A DNA stretch of 64,000 nt, taken from contig NZ_ATZH01000010.1 of assembly GCF_000428105.1 (NCBI RefSeq), forward strand, positions 1-64,000, given 5' to 3'. The notes under the pieces were generated by a model that did not search any database, was not told where the DNA came from, and saw nothing but the letters and a program-made list of their open reading frames with translations. Below are positions 48,561-56,504 of the stretch, piece after piece. Within the stretch, counting starts at the first letter, position 1, and each line of letters opens with the position of its first letter. The position numbers and the translations under genes were made by a program. The stretch is from Bacteroides pyogenes DSM 20611 = JCM 6294 (lineage in GTDB: Bacteria > Bacteroidota > Bacteroidia > Bacteroidales > Bacteroidaceae).

Positions 48561-49472
48561 TCAGCCCTGATGTACCGTAAGTTGCGGGAACGGGAAGTTG
48601 ACTCCCTTTTCGTTAAAGGTTTGATAAATTCTTTTATTGATGGTAAAATACACATCCCAATAATCGGAACTCTTCACCCACACGCGCGCTATGACATTTA
48701 CACTGCTTTCGGCCAGCGCATGCAAAGCGACGAACGGAGCCGGATCGTCGAGGATGCGCTTATCTGCCGCAATAATCTCGCGTACAATAGCTTCAACCTT
48801 TTCAAAATCCTCTCCATAGTCAATACTGACAATCCACTCTACCCGACGGGTCAACTGATTGTTATAATTAATCACCACACCGCTGCTTAACGCTCCGTTC
48901 GGAATAAAGATCACTTTATTATCGGCAGTGGTAAGAATGGTATGGAATATCTGAATTTCCCTGACTGTCCCCGATACATTCTGGCTCTCGATCCAGTCGC
49001 CCACTTTATAAGGCTTGAACAACAGAATAATCAGTCCGCCCGCAAAGTTCTGCAGATTGCCCGAGAGCGCCATACCGATAGCCACACCGGCGGACGCCAG
49101 CAAGGCGGCAAACGAGGTTGTTTCGACACCCAATTTGTTGACAACAGCCACGATAAGCAGAATCATCAATAAGATATTCACCAGGCTGCGGATAAACGTC
49201 TTGATGCTGACATCCACCTTTCTTCTGTCGAGCAATCTGGCAACCAGTTTATTCAGCATCGAAACGATGAACCGCCCGACAATGAAAACAATCAAAGCGG
49301 CGAGAATACGCCCTCCGGCAGAAATCCCCCACTCTACGAATTGTTGCGTCAACTGAGATACTTTATCGATGCCCTCGCCGCTTGCTGCCTGTTTCAACAG
49401 CTCACCGGCCTCTTGTTTGGTATGCCGCGCAATGGAATCGGCGACTTGTGTAAGTTGCAATAGAAATAACAT
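48561..49472 (-). CDS. MscS-family mechanosensitive ion channel
   Basis: Small-conductance mechanosensitive channel that releases solutes on hypo-osmotic shock. I chose ATG at 49472 (303 residues); the frame opens to 49559 but that extension has no family similarity. Three hydrophobic helices lie at about 45-65, 87-105 and 117-150, the last being the pore-lining TM3 (FAALLASAGVAIGMALSGNL with the AxxxG pattern). The MscS beta domain follows (FKPYKVGDWIE, FIPNGAL) and then the C-terminal alpha/beta domain. No partner gene is adjacent, and the start region is divergent to the thiamine operon. Confidence 0.92.
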   Translation of the reverse strand: MLFLLQLTQVADSIARHTKQEAGELLKQAASGEGIDKVSQLTQQFVEWGISAGGRILAALIVFIVGRFIVSMLNKLVARLLDRRKVDVSIKTFIRSLVNILLMILLIVAVVNKLGVETTSFAALLASAGVAIGMALSGNLQNFAGGLIILLFKPYKVGDWIESQNVSGTVREIQIFHTILTTADNKVIFIPNGALSSGVVINYNNQLTRRVEWIVSIDYGEDFEKVEAIVREIIAADKRILDDPAPFVALHALAESSVNVIARVWVKSSDYWDVYFTINKRIYQTFNEKGVNFPFPQLTVHQG

Positions 49473-49577
49473 ATACAAAATAGCAGTATTTATAAAGAAT
49501 GATACATACAAAGCTCCCCATCCGTGCGGGAGCGAACGAACAAAAATACAACCTTTCAAGCAATTAGAAAAACTTTT

Positions 49578-49609
49578 TTTGTTTTCTTCAGAGGAAAGCA
49601 GTAATTTTG
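49578..49609 (+). promoter_or_regulatory. Promoter of the thiamine operon
   Basis: TTTG at 49578-49581, 20 bases of spacer and TAATTTTG at 49602-49609 match both Bacteroides promoter boxes. Transcription would start about 10 bases before the TPP riboswitch. Confidence 0.8.
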
Positions 49610-49621
49610 TGCCGATTCATT

Positions 49622-49698
49622 CGATAGGGGTGCCTTAACAGGACGGGCTGAGAACATACCCATAGAATCTGAACCGGATAATGCCGGCGTAGAGAACC
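49622..49698 (+). ncRNA. TPP (thiamine pyrophosphate) riboswitch
   Basis: Ordered THI-box elements are present: AGGGGTGCC (49626), GGGCTGAGAACATACCC and GAACCGGATAATGCCGGCGT, then AGAGAA. The aptamer ends only about 13 bases before the TonB receptor ATG, so TPP binding probably blocks ribosome access. The downstream genes are all thiamine functions, which supports the call. Confidence 0.95.
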
Positions 49699-49710
49699 AA
49701 TAAATTACCA

Positions 49711-52002
49711 ATGATGAAAAAAAGAATTTGGATGGCCGCCGCTATGTTAGGGGCAGGCATCGCTGTCAGCGCACAAAAGAGCGCGGCCGACAGCCTGAAA
49801 GTCGTGTATCTGCAAGAGGTGCAAGTAGTATCCACACGTGCCACAGCCAAAACTCCCGTGGCATTCACCAATGTGAAGAAAGAGCAAATCGCGAAACAGA
49901 ATATCGGACAGGATATTCCTTTTCTGCTGTCCACCACGCCTTCCGTACTGACGACCTCCGACGCGGGGGCGGGAATCGGCTATACGGCCATTCGTGTACG
50001 CGGTACGGACGCCACGCGGATTAATATAACCTCCAACGGCATTCCGATGAACGATGCCGAAAGCCACGCTATCTTCTGGGTAAATACGCCCGACTTCGCG
50101 TCTTCGCTGGAAGACATGCAGATACAGCGGGGAGCAGGAACATCGACCAACGGCTCGGGAGCGTTCGGAGCCAGCATCAACATGCGCACGCAAAGCATCT
50201 CTTCTACTCCGTATGCCGAACTTTCGGGCTCTTACGGCTCGTTCAACACGCACAAGGAAACGGTGAAGGTGGGATCGGGCCTTATTAATAAGGTATGGGC
50301 ATTCGATGCGAGGGTATCGAACATCAAGAGCGACGGCTACCGCGACCGCGCTTCTTCCGACTTGAAGTCGTATTTCTTGCAGGGAGGCTACTTCGGAGAA
50401 AACACAACCGTCAAGTTCATTACCTTCGGAGCAAGGGAAGAAACGTATCATGCGTGGGACGGAATCAGCCGCGAGAAGCTGAAAACCAACCGGAGATACA
50501 ACCCGAACGGAGCGATCAAGGAGGGGAACGATAACGCCCCGGAAGCCAAAACCATCGGTTTCTACGACGACCAGATCGACCATTACCGCCAAACGCACTA
50601 CCAGCTGATAGGCAATCACATCTTCTCGCCGGAGTGGAACCTGAACGTGGCTTTCCATTACACGCGCGGATTCGGGTATTATCAGGAGTACAAGAACGGT
50701 CGCAAGCTGAAAGAATATGGCTTGACGCCTTTCGAGCTGCCCGACGGAAGTAAAGCGAAAAAGGCGAACCTCGTCCGCCAAAAGCTATTGGACAATGATT
50801 TCGGCGGCGGAGTGTTCTCGCTCAATTACCGCAACGAAAGGCTGGACGCTTCGCTCGGCGGAGGGCTCAACCGTTACAGCAACGACCACTACGGCAAAGT
50901 GATATGGGTGAAGAATTACATCGGGCAGCTCGACCCGGAGCATGAATACTACCGCAACAACGGCGCGAAGACGGACGGGAACGTATACCTGCGCGCCAAT
51001 TATCAGCTCACCAAAGCATTGAGCGCATACGCCGACCTGCAATACCGCCACATTCACTACACCATCGAAGGCGATCACGATAAATGGGATTTCAATGCCA
51101 AGCCCGAACGCCTGCAATTGCTGAATATCAAAGAGAACTTCGACTTCTTCAATCCGAAGACTGGAGTATTCTGGCAAATCGATCCGAACCACAGTGCGTA
51201 CGCTTCATTCTCCGTGGCGCAGAAGGAGCCTACGCGCAACAACTATACCGACGGCAGGTTCAACGAACATCCGAAAGCGGAAAAACTGTTCGACTACGAA
51301 TTGGGTTATACATACCGCAACCGTTGGTTCACGGCGGGAGTCAACCTTTATTATATGGACTACACCGATCAGTTGATACTGAACGGCAACGTAAACGAGA
51401 TTGGCGAACCGCTGGCGGAAAATGTGAAAGACAGTTACCGCATGGGTATGGAGATTACGGCAGGCGCGCAGTTGACCGACCGGCTTCGTTGGGACATCAA
51501 CGGCACATGGAGCAAAAACCGCATCAAGAACTATGTAGGCTATTTGTACGACATGAGCATTACGGGCGGAGAAGTCCGGGACGATATGTGGACAGTGACT
51601 GCTTTCGAAGCAGGAACCACACCGATTGCTTTCTCTCCCTCGTTCATGGCCAACAGTATGCTGTCATTCAGCTACAAAGGAATGGAGGCTTCTTTGCAGT
51701 CGCAATATGTGAGCCGCCAATATCTGGACAACTTCGGAGTAAAGGAGAACTCGCTCGATCCGTATTTCGTTCACCACCTCAGCATTGCCTACCGCTTTAA
51801 GGCGCGACATACGAAAGGCGTCACGGTAGGGCTGACCGTGTATAACCTGTTCGATACCCAATACGAAACGAACGGATATGCGCAGAACGCCGCCTTGTAT
51901 CCCGACAAAGACAAGCAAAAGCCCTACACATGGAGCAAAGACCCGCGTTTCTACCCGATGGCGGGCACCAATGTGCTAGGACATGTCACCATACGCTTCT
52001 AA
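49711..52002 (+). CDS. TonB-dependent outer-membrane receptor for thiamine (OMR1-type)
   Basis: 763-residue outer-membrane transporter powered by TonB. The signal peptide ends near VSAQKS. The plug domain (about 35-150) contains VQVVSTRATAKTPVAF and GYTAIRVRGTDATRIN, and a long 22-strand barrel ends in the aromatic VTIRF. There is no SusD partner and no carboxypeptidase-like N-domain. Control by the TPP riboswitch and the following pnuT and thiamine pyrophosphokinase genes indicate that thiamine or a phosphorylated form is the ligand. Start could be either of two adjacent ATGs. The next gene overlaps its last 20 bases. Confidence 0.92.
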   Translation: MMKKRIWMAAAMLGAGIAVSAQKSAADSLKVVYLQEVQVVSTRATAKTPVAFTNVKKEQIAKQNIGQDIPFLLSTTPSVLTTSDAGAGIGYTAIRVRGTDATRINITSNGIPMNDAESHAIFWVNTPDFASSLEDMQIQRGAGTSTNGSGAFGASINMRTQSISSTPYAELSGSYGSFNTHKETVKVGSGLINKVWAFDARVSNIKSDGYRDRASSDLKSYFLQGGYFGENTTVKFITFGAREETYHAWDGISREKLKTNRRYNPNGAIKEGNDNAPEAKTIGFYDDQIDHYRQTHYQLIGNHIFSPEWNLNVAFHYTRGFGYYQEYKNGRKLKEYGLTPFELPDGSKAKKANLVRQKLLDNDFGGGVFSLNYRNERLDASLGGGLNRYSNDHYGKVIWVKNYIGQLDPEHEYYRNNGAKTDGNVYLRANYQLTKALSAYADLQYRHIHYTIEGDHDKWDFNAKPERLQLLNIKENFDFFNPKTGVFWQIDPNHSAYASFSVAQKEPTRNNYTDGRFNEHPKAEKLFDYELGYTYRNRWFTAGVNLYYMDYTDQLILNGNVNEIGEPLAENVKDSYRMGMEITAGAQLTDRLRWDINGTWSKNRIKNYVGYLYDMSITGGEVRDDMWTVTAFEAGTTPIAFSPSFMANSMLSFSYKGMEASLQSQYVSRQYLDNFGVKENSLDPYFVHHLSIAYRFKARHTKGVTVGLTVYNLFDTQYETNGYAQNAALYPDKDKQKPYTWSKDPRFYPMAGTNVLGHVTIRF

Positions 52003-52645
52003 ACCGTTTACGACTTTGGAAACAAGCATTCTTGAAATCACAGGTACGGCAGTCGGCATCCTATACCTTTGGCTGGAGTACCGGGCAAGTATCTATCTGT
52101 GGATAGCGGGCATCATCATGCCGGCTATCTACATCTTCGTGTATTATAACGCCGGGCTTTACGCGGATTTCGGCATCAACATCTACTACCTGGCAGCCGC
52201 CGTGTACGGATGGTGCTTCTGGATGTGGGGGCAACGGAAAAGAAAAGGAGGGCCGGTGAAAACAGCCGAAACCTCCGATGCCACAAACGCCCTTCCCATC
52301 ATACATACTCCCCGAAAGTATTACCTGCCTTTATTGGCGGTCTTCCTGATCGCCTTCGTGGGAATCGGCAAAATCCTGATCGAATATACCGACAGCGACG
52401 TGCCTTGGTGGGACAGCTTCACCACCGCACTCAGTATCGTCGGCATGTGGATGCTCGCCCGCAAACACATCGAGCAATGGCTGGCATGGATATTGGTCGA
52501 CATCGTGAGTTGCGGACTTTATATCTACAAAGAGATATATTTCACCTCCGCTTTATACGGAATTTATGCCATTGTAGCTATCTTTGGCTACATGAAATGG
52601 AAAGAGTTGATGGCAAGCGGACAGTGTTCTTTAAACAAAGCGTAG
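51983..52645 (+). CDS. pnuT: PnuC-family transporter, probable thiamine transporter PnuT
   Basis: 220-residue inner-membrane protein with seven likely transmembrane segments. Family residues include YLWLEYRASIYLWIAGI and YADFGINIYYLAAAVYGWCF. PnuC proteins carry vitamins by facilitated diffusion driven by intracellular phosphorylation. In a TPP-riboswitch operon, with a pyrophosphokinase as the trapping enzyme, thiamine is the expected substrate (PnuT subgroup). The ATG lies inside the receptor gene; a TTG at 52015 is an alternative start that would remove about 11 residues. Confidence 0.9.
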   Translation: MSPYASKPFTTLETSILEITGTAVGILYLWLEYRASIYLWIAGIIMPAIYIFVYYNAGLYADFGINIYYLAAAVYGWCFWMWGQRKRKGGPVKTAETSDATNALPIIHTPRKYYLPLLAVFLIAFVGIGKILIEYTDSDVPWWDSFTTALSIVGMWMLARKHIEQWLAWILVDIVSCGLYIYKEIYFTSALYGIYAIVAIFGYMKWKELMASGQCSLNKA

Positions 52646-52694
52646 CAAAGCCGTCGCCCGAACACCCGCAGACTAAGAATAAACGATACAGAAA

Positions 52695-53363
52695 ATGGAA
52701 GAAACAACCGAACATCCCGCCTCTTGCAGCGTTACCGGCAGCGAGTCCGTCGGCCTTAAACCCGAAGCCGTGATACTCGCCAACGGCGAATATCCTGTAC
52801 ACCCGCTGCCTTTGCGCATATTGGCGGAAGCCAAATTCACGGTCTGCTGCGACGGGGCAGCCGATGAATACATTGCACAAGGCAAAACTCCCGACATCAT
52901 CATCGGAGACGGAGACTCTCTTTCACCCGAAAACAGAGAGCGGTTCGCTTCCATCATTCATTATGTTTCCGATCAGGAGACGAACGACCAGACGAAAGCC
53001 GTCCGCTATCTTCGGCAACGGGGATTCCGGCGAATCACAATTGTCGGCGCCACGGGCAAACGTGAAGACCATACGCTGGGCAATATCAGCCTGCTCATCG
53101 AATACATGAGAAACGGAATGGACGTACGTATGGTGACCGATTATGGTATCTTCGTTCCGGCGAGAGACACCCGCCGCTTTGCCGCACAACCCGGTCAGCA
53201 AATCTCCATCTTCTCTTTCGGCGCTTCGGAGTTGCAGGCGGAGGGTTTGGCCTATCCGTTGAGCGACTTCAACAATTGGTGGCAAGGTACGCTGAATCAA
53301 GCGAAATCTGCCGAATTCACTATCCGTTGCCAAGGAGATTACCTCGTATTTCTTGCTTTCTGA
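52695..53363 (+). CDS. thiN: Thiamine pyrophosphokinase
   Basis: Transfers pyrophosphate from ATP to thiamine, producing the active cofactor TPP and trapping imported vitamin. Catalytic-domain landmarks: AVILANGEYPVHPLPLRIL near residue 24, CCDGAADEYIAQGKTPDII, IGDGDSL near residue 72 and DQETNDQTKA near residue 94. GATGKREDHTLGNISLL is the nucleotide-binding loop. The C-terminal beta domain has the family thiamine pocket around the ending LSDFNNWWQGTLN. 222 residues. It is the last gene of the TonB-pnuT-thiN operon, 49 bases after pnuT. Confidence 0.93.
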   Translation: MEETTEHPASCSVTGSESVGLKPEAVILANGEYPVHPLPLRILAEAKFTVCCDGAADEYIAQGKTPDIIIGDGDSLSPENRERFASIIHYVSDQETNDQTKAVRYLRQRGFRRITIVGATGKREDHTLGNISLLIEYMRNGMDVRMVTDYGIFVPARDTRRFAAQPGQQISIFSFGASELQAEGLAYPLSDFNNWWQGTLNQAKSAEFTIRCQGDYLVFLAF

Positions 53364-53386
53364 GAATTTTAATAACCCGCCAATAA

Positions 53387-54715
53387 TTATCGTGCCAATA
53401 CGATTTCGGAATAAGGAAAACCTATATTGGACAGCGCATTCCACTCCTTAGTATCGGGAGCATAAGTATAAATAAGCCTGCCGCCTCTATTCGTATCGAA
53501 TAAGAAATAGATTTTTTGTGTTTTTAAATCACCCATAAAAGACGTAGAAACCGAACGAGCGAGATTCGGAAAAACAGCAAACGGAGCTTCCATTTTCATT
53601 GTATGCATATTCCAGAGACAAAGTTTGGTTCCTTCTCCATTCTCTCCCGAAACCACATAACCTGCCACATACTCAAATTCGTCATTTTTCCTTATTGCAG
53701 ATTGACTGATACTCCCCTTTCCTCCCTTTTGCACAGCCATCCCGAAAGGAATCAACGCCTTTGCCTTTACAGATGGACACACACTCACACACTGGGTAGA
53801 CAAGCTCAGTATCAAAGGAGAAAAAGTGCCGTCCCGGTTATCCGCAGAAAGCAAAATCGCGTTCTCTTTTCTCAAAAATATGCCCGGATAGAGTGACAAT
53901 GCTTCCGGCTTTATCCCTTCAGGTAGCTTGAATAGCGGAGGAGGAGGAGAAGGCAAAGTTCTGGAAAAGAAAGTTCCAGAGATATTGCGAACCGATAAAG
54001 TTTCATCATCTATCTGATAGGCAACCAACACTTCGTTACCGGTCGTACAGAATGTAACTGGACGGAGGCTTTCTTCATATTGCCAATAATTCATGGAAAG
54101 GTCATAAAAAGCTGTAAATGACTTACTATCGCGCTTTAACAATCCACAAAGCTTCCAGCTCCCGGGAATATTAGTTATAAGCGAAAAATCTTCTCCTTCA
54201 GTGAAGTGTTTTATTTCCGTCACTGCACCTGTTTTCAAATCTATATGGTCAATACCATACGGTTTTGAAGTATTGGAACGCGAGTTTATAATACCATAAA
54301 GTTGCAACTCTTCGGGCGATTGTCCGTCAGCAACAGAAATTTCTCCCAACAACATTGTTTTTCCCTGTCGATGTAACAATATTTCTACTCTAGATGCAGG
54401 ATAATGTCCGGGAGCCAAAAAACGAATGCTTGTGGAGCTGCGTTCAATCACAACAGCACACTCACCAATCGCATATCCTTCTTTAAGAAATGAGGATTCT
54501 TCCGATAAGATCCACTTTATATTTAAACGTATATCATCGCTTTCAAGAAAGCCTTCCGCTTTAACTACAACCGCATCTCCCGGTCGAAAGATTTTATCGG
54601 CATCTGCTATCGAAACATTCGTAACAAAAGGAAGTTCTTTTTCATTCTCATCGTCACATCCGATAAATACGAACAATGCACACATAATCATGAGAAAAAA
54701 ATAAAAATACCTCAT
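53387..54715 (-). CDS. Uncharacterised Bacteroides lipoprotein (TIG-like N-domain, possible beta-propeller)
   Basis: 442 residues from ATG at 54715, which begins a clear SpII signal (FFLMIMCALFVFIGC). The first domain (about 25-115, VTNVSIADADKIFRPGDAVV) looks like an IPT/TIG or Ig-like fold. The rest contains repeated strand patterns consistent with a propeller of about 300 residues (ITEIKHFTEGEDFS, TFCTTGNEVLVAYQ). I do not recognise a family with a known function. It stands alone, converging on the thiamine operon with a 23-base gap. Confidence 0.7.
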   Translation of the reverse strand: MRYFYFFLMIMCALFVFIGCDDENEKELPFVTNVSIADADKIFRPGDAVVVKAEGFLESDDIRLNIKWILSEESSFLKEGYAIGECAVVIERSSTSIRFLAPGHYPASRVEILLHRQGKTMLLGEISVADGQSPEELQLYGIINSRSNTSKPYGIDHIDLKTGAVTEIKHFTEGEDFSLITNIPGSWKLCGLLKRDSKSFTAFYDLSMNYWQYEESLRPVTFCTTGNEVLVAYQIDDETLSVRNISGTFFSRTLPSPPPPLFKLPEGIKPEALSLYPGIFLRKENAILLSADNRDGTFSPLILSLSTQCVSVCPSVKAKALIPFGMAVQKGGKGSISQSAIRKNDEFEYVAGYVVSGENGEGTKLCLWNMHTMKMEAPFAVFPNLARSVSTSFMGDLKTQKIYFLFDTNRGGRLIYTYAPDTKEWNALSNIGFPYSEIVLAR

Positions 54716-55243
54716 TTTGCAATAATACAATGAATAATATCTCATGTGAGTAAATCTTATATATTATAAAATACTAAATGTAAAAATGGTCATGAATACA
54801 CAAAACCGAAATGGCAATTCCTTTAGTCAGTACTCATTAAAAAGAAACCGTCTCATTCGGATTACAAAAATAACAAAAAAACAAATATAAATCCCTGAAA
54901 TCGAGCTTTTTTTGAATACATATCAATAATAGTCGTCATTGCTTTTCTCATAAAACAAAAAAACAATCAATCGGGCAAGGCAATCGACGTATTTTCTACA
55001 CAACAATAACATACCTGTCCTTTTTTCATTCGATTGACTCCATAACATTTTTATATGCTTTCCACAGCTTTTCGCTTATCTAACACCTTCCCGATTCAAT
55101 CAATTCCTTCTTTCAAGTCTTGCCCATTCATTCCGGTATATTTGATTATATTTGTTTCCGATAAATATTTAAAGAATTAATTAAACTATTGCTTCATTTT
55201 TATATCGAAACCCATCTTGGTAACAAAAAAAATAGAAAAACAT
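54716..55243. other. AT-rich gap upstream of the flavodoxin gene
   Basis: 528 bases, very AT-rich, with no ORF of quality. On the plus strand two -7-like TATATTTG boxes occur at 55137-55144 and 55147-55154, about 90 bases before the flavodoxin ATG. Nothing else was identified. Confidence 0.4.
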
Positions 55244-55903
55244 ATGAAGATACCTGTTTTCCCCCTCATCATCGCCACGCTTCTTTGCGTTCTGCGCTTG
55301 CAACCTCTCCCGGCACAAACGCAGGAGAAACCGACAAAGCAACTTATTGTTTACTTCTCTTGGAGCGGAAACACAGAAAAGGTTGCCGCTGCACTACAGA
55401 AAGCCGTAGGCGGAAAGCCGGTGAGGATAGAGCCTCAAACGCCCTATCCTGAAAACTATATGGAAACGGTGCTGCGGGCACGCGCAGAAAAGAACGCCAT
55501 CTACGAGAGAAACGATTATCCCGCCATCCGCACCCGGTTGGACGATATGGAAGCGTACGACACGGTTTTCATCTGTTATCCCCTGTGGCTGGGAAAAGTC
55601 GCCATGCCGATGCAGACTTTCCTGCACAATCACCGGGAAATGCTGAAAGGAAAGACTGTGATACCGGTATGCAGCAGCGGAAAGAGTCCGGCAAGCAAGA
55701 CACTGCCCGACCTGAAACGCCTTTGCCCCTCTTGCATTGTATCGGGGCTGTTCTCCATCAAGCGAGAAGAGATGGAGAAGGTGGAAGAGGTTGTAGCGGG
55801 ATGGGTGAAGGATTTATGCCGGCACAAAGCGGGCATTGCATGGGAGGGAAATACCGCTCCGGCGAATATCCGGCAAGACTCCTGCCTGAAGGTTGGGCAC
55901 TAA
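55244..55903 (+). CDS. Flavodoxin with signal peptide
   Basis: 220 residues from ATG at 55244, where a signal peptide begins (MKIPVFPLIIATLLCVLRLQ, cleaved near PAQT). The flavodoxin fold follows: LIVYFSWSGNTEKVAAAL is the FMN phosphate loop (TxNTxK-like) and FICYPLWLGKVAMPMQTFL carries the W/Y stacking region. Members of this family are often annotated 'flavodoxin' in Bacteroides, where an export signal is recurrent, yet cytosolic flavodoxins are the rule elsewhere. An upstream start at 55217 would hide the signal and looks unlikely. The redox partner is unknown and no neighbouring dehydrogenase is seen. Confidence 0.8.
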   Translation: MKIPVFPLIIATLLCVLRLQPLPAQTQEKPTKQLIVYFSWSGNTEKVAAALQKAVGGKPVRIEPQTPYPENYMETVLRARAEKNAIYERNDYPAIRTRLDDMEAYDTVFICYPLWLGKVAMPMQTFLHNHREMLKGKTVIPVCSSGKSPASKTLPDLKRLCPSCIVSGLFSIKREEMEKVEEVVAGWVKDLCRHKAGIAWEGNTAPANIRQDSCLKVGH

Positions 55904-55940
55904 ACAATCATTCGCCTTGCGATTGCAATTCATCCAAACG

Positions 55941-56085
55941 GAGCTTCTATTTTACATCAGCAGAAGCTTTGTTTGTATGAAACAGAGCTTCTGTTTCATA
56001 CAAACAAAGCTTCCGTTTCAATTCCGGGCGAAGTCCTACAAAGCAATTATTGAAGTTCGTTTCACACCAGCAAAGCTTCCGTTTC
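55941..56085. repeat. Imperfect direct repeats of an AGCTTC...GTTTC unit
   Basis: Three to four units of about 30 bases with variants of AGCTTCTGTTTCATAC and ACAAAGCTTCCGTTTC, beginning at about 55941, 55987 and 56053. They resemble the GAAAC/GTTTC modules at 294 and 45102 in style but differ in sequence. They lie within a 601-base gap that also holds the palindrome and the thrC echo. Confidence 0.6.
55963..56013. repeat. Perfect 24-bp inverted repeat (3-base loop)
   Basis: Arms at 55963-55986 and 55990-56013 are exact reverse complements (outer ends GAAGCTTTG/CAAAGCTTC) around GCT. No T-run follows, so it is a poor intrinsic terminator. It can form a long hairpin in RNA from either strand or a cruciform in DNA. 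Confidence 0.95.
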
Positions 56086-56438
56086 GACACTGAAAGCAAA
56101 TTCCCAATCCATCGAAAAAGCTTTACGACATTCTGAAAGAATCTTCTCCGTGTTCCAGGAAAAGGCCTTCAATATACCGAAAAAGCAAACCCCGCTTTAC
56201 GCCGAAGCGAAAACTCAATAAAGGGACAACCGGTTCTTTCCCGCAACCGCCCGCCTTCACTTCAAACGAAAACCGGAAACGGTCGCCCTTAAATGTACGG
56301 GTATCCCGTTTCCCGAAAGACTTCCAAGAGTTTTAAACGGAAGAACGGCATACTCTTGAATGAGGCATACGCCTTTGATAAGGAATGTCGGTAGCGGAAA
56401 CGGCTGTCACGCACAAGGAGGGAAAAGCTCGCTTCCTC

Positions 56439-56468
56439 GTCACAGCGAGAGCAAGTACCGCTTGAAGG
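56439..56468 (-). repeat. 30-base echo of the thrC gene end
   Basis: Matches thrC's last 28 coding bases plus flank (56504-56533) at 29 of 30 positions, 65 bases further downstream. The single difference is AGG versus CGG, both arginine if read in the thrC frame. The reading upstream of the echo (LKGGSLLLEAFKRYLLSL then stop) is also open. Confidence 0.9.
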
Positions 56469-56504
56469 CCTCGAGCAGAAGCGAGCCGCCCTTCAGAGGC
56501 AGGG

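Noticed and set aside
49711..52002. SusC-type glycan receptor
   Set aside because: No SusD partner, no carboxypeptidase-like N-domain, and TPP riboswitch plus thiamine genes define a vitamin receptor.
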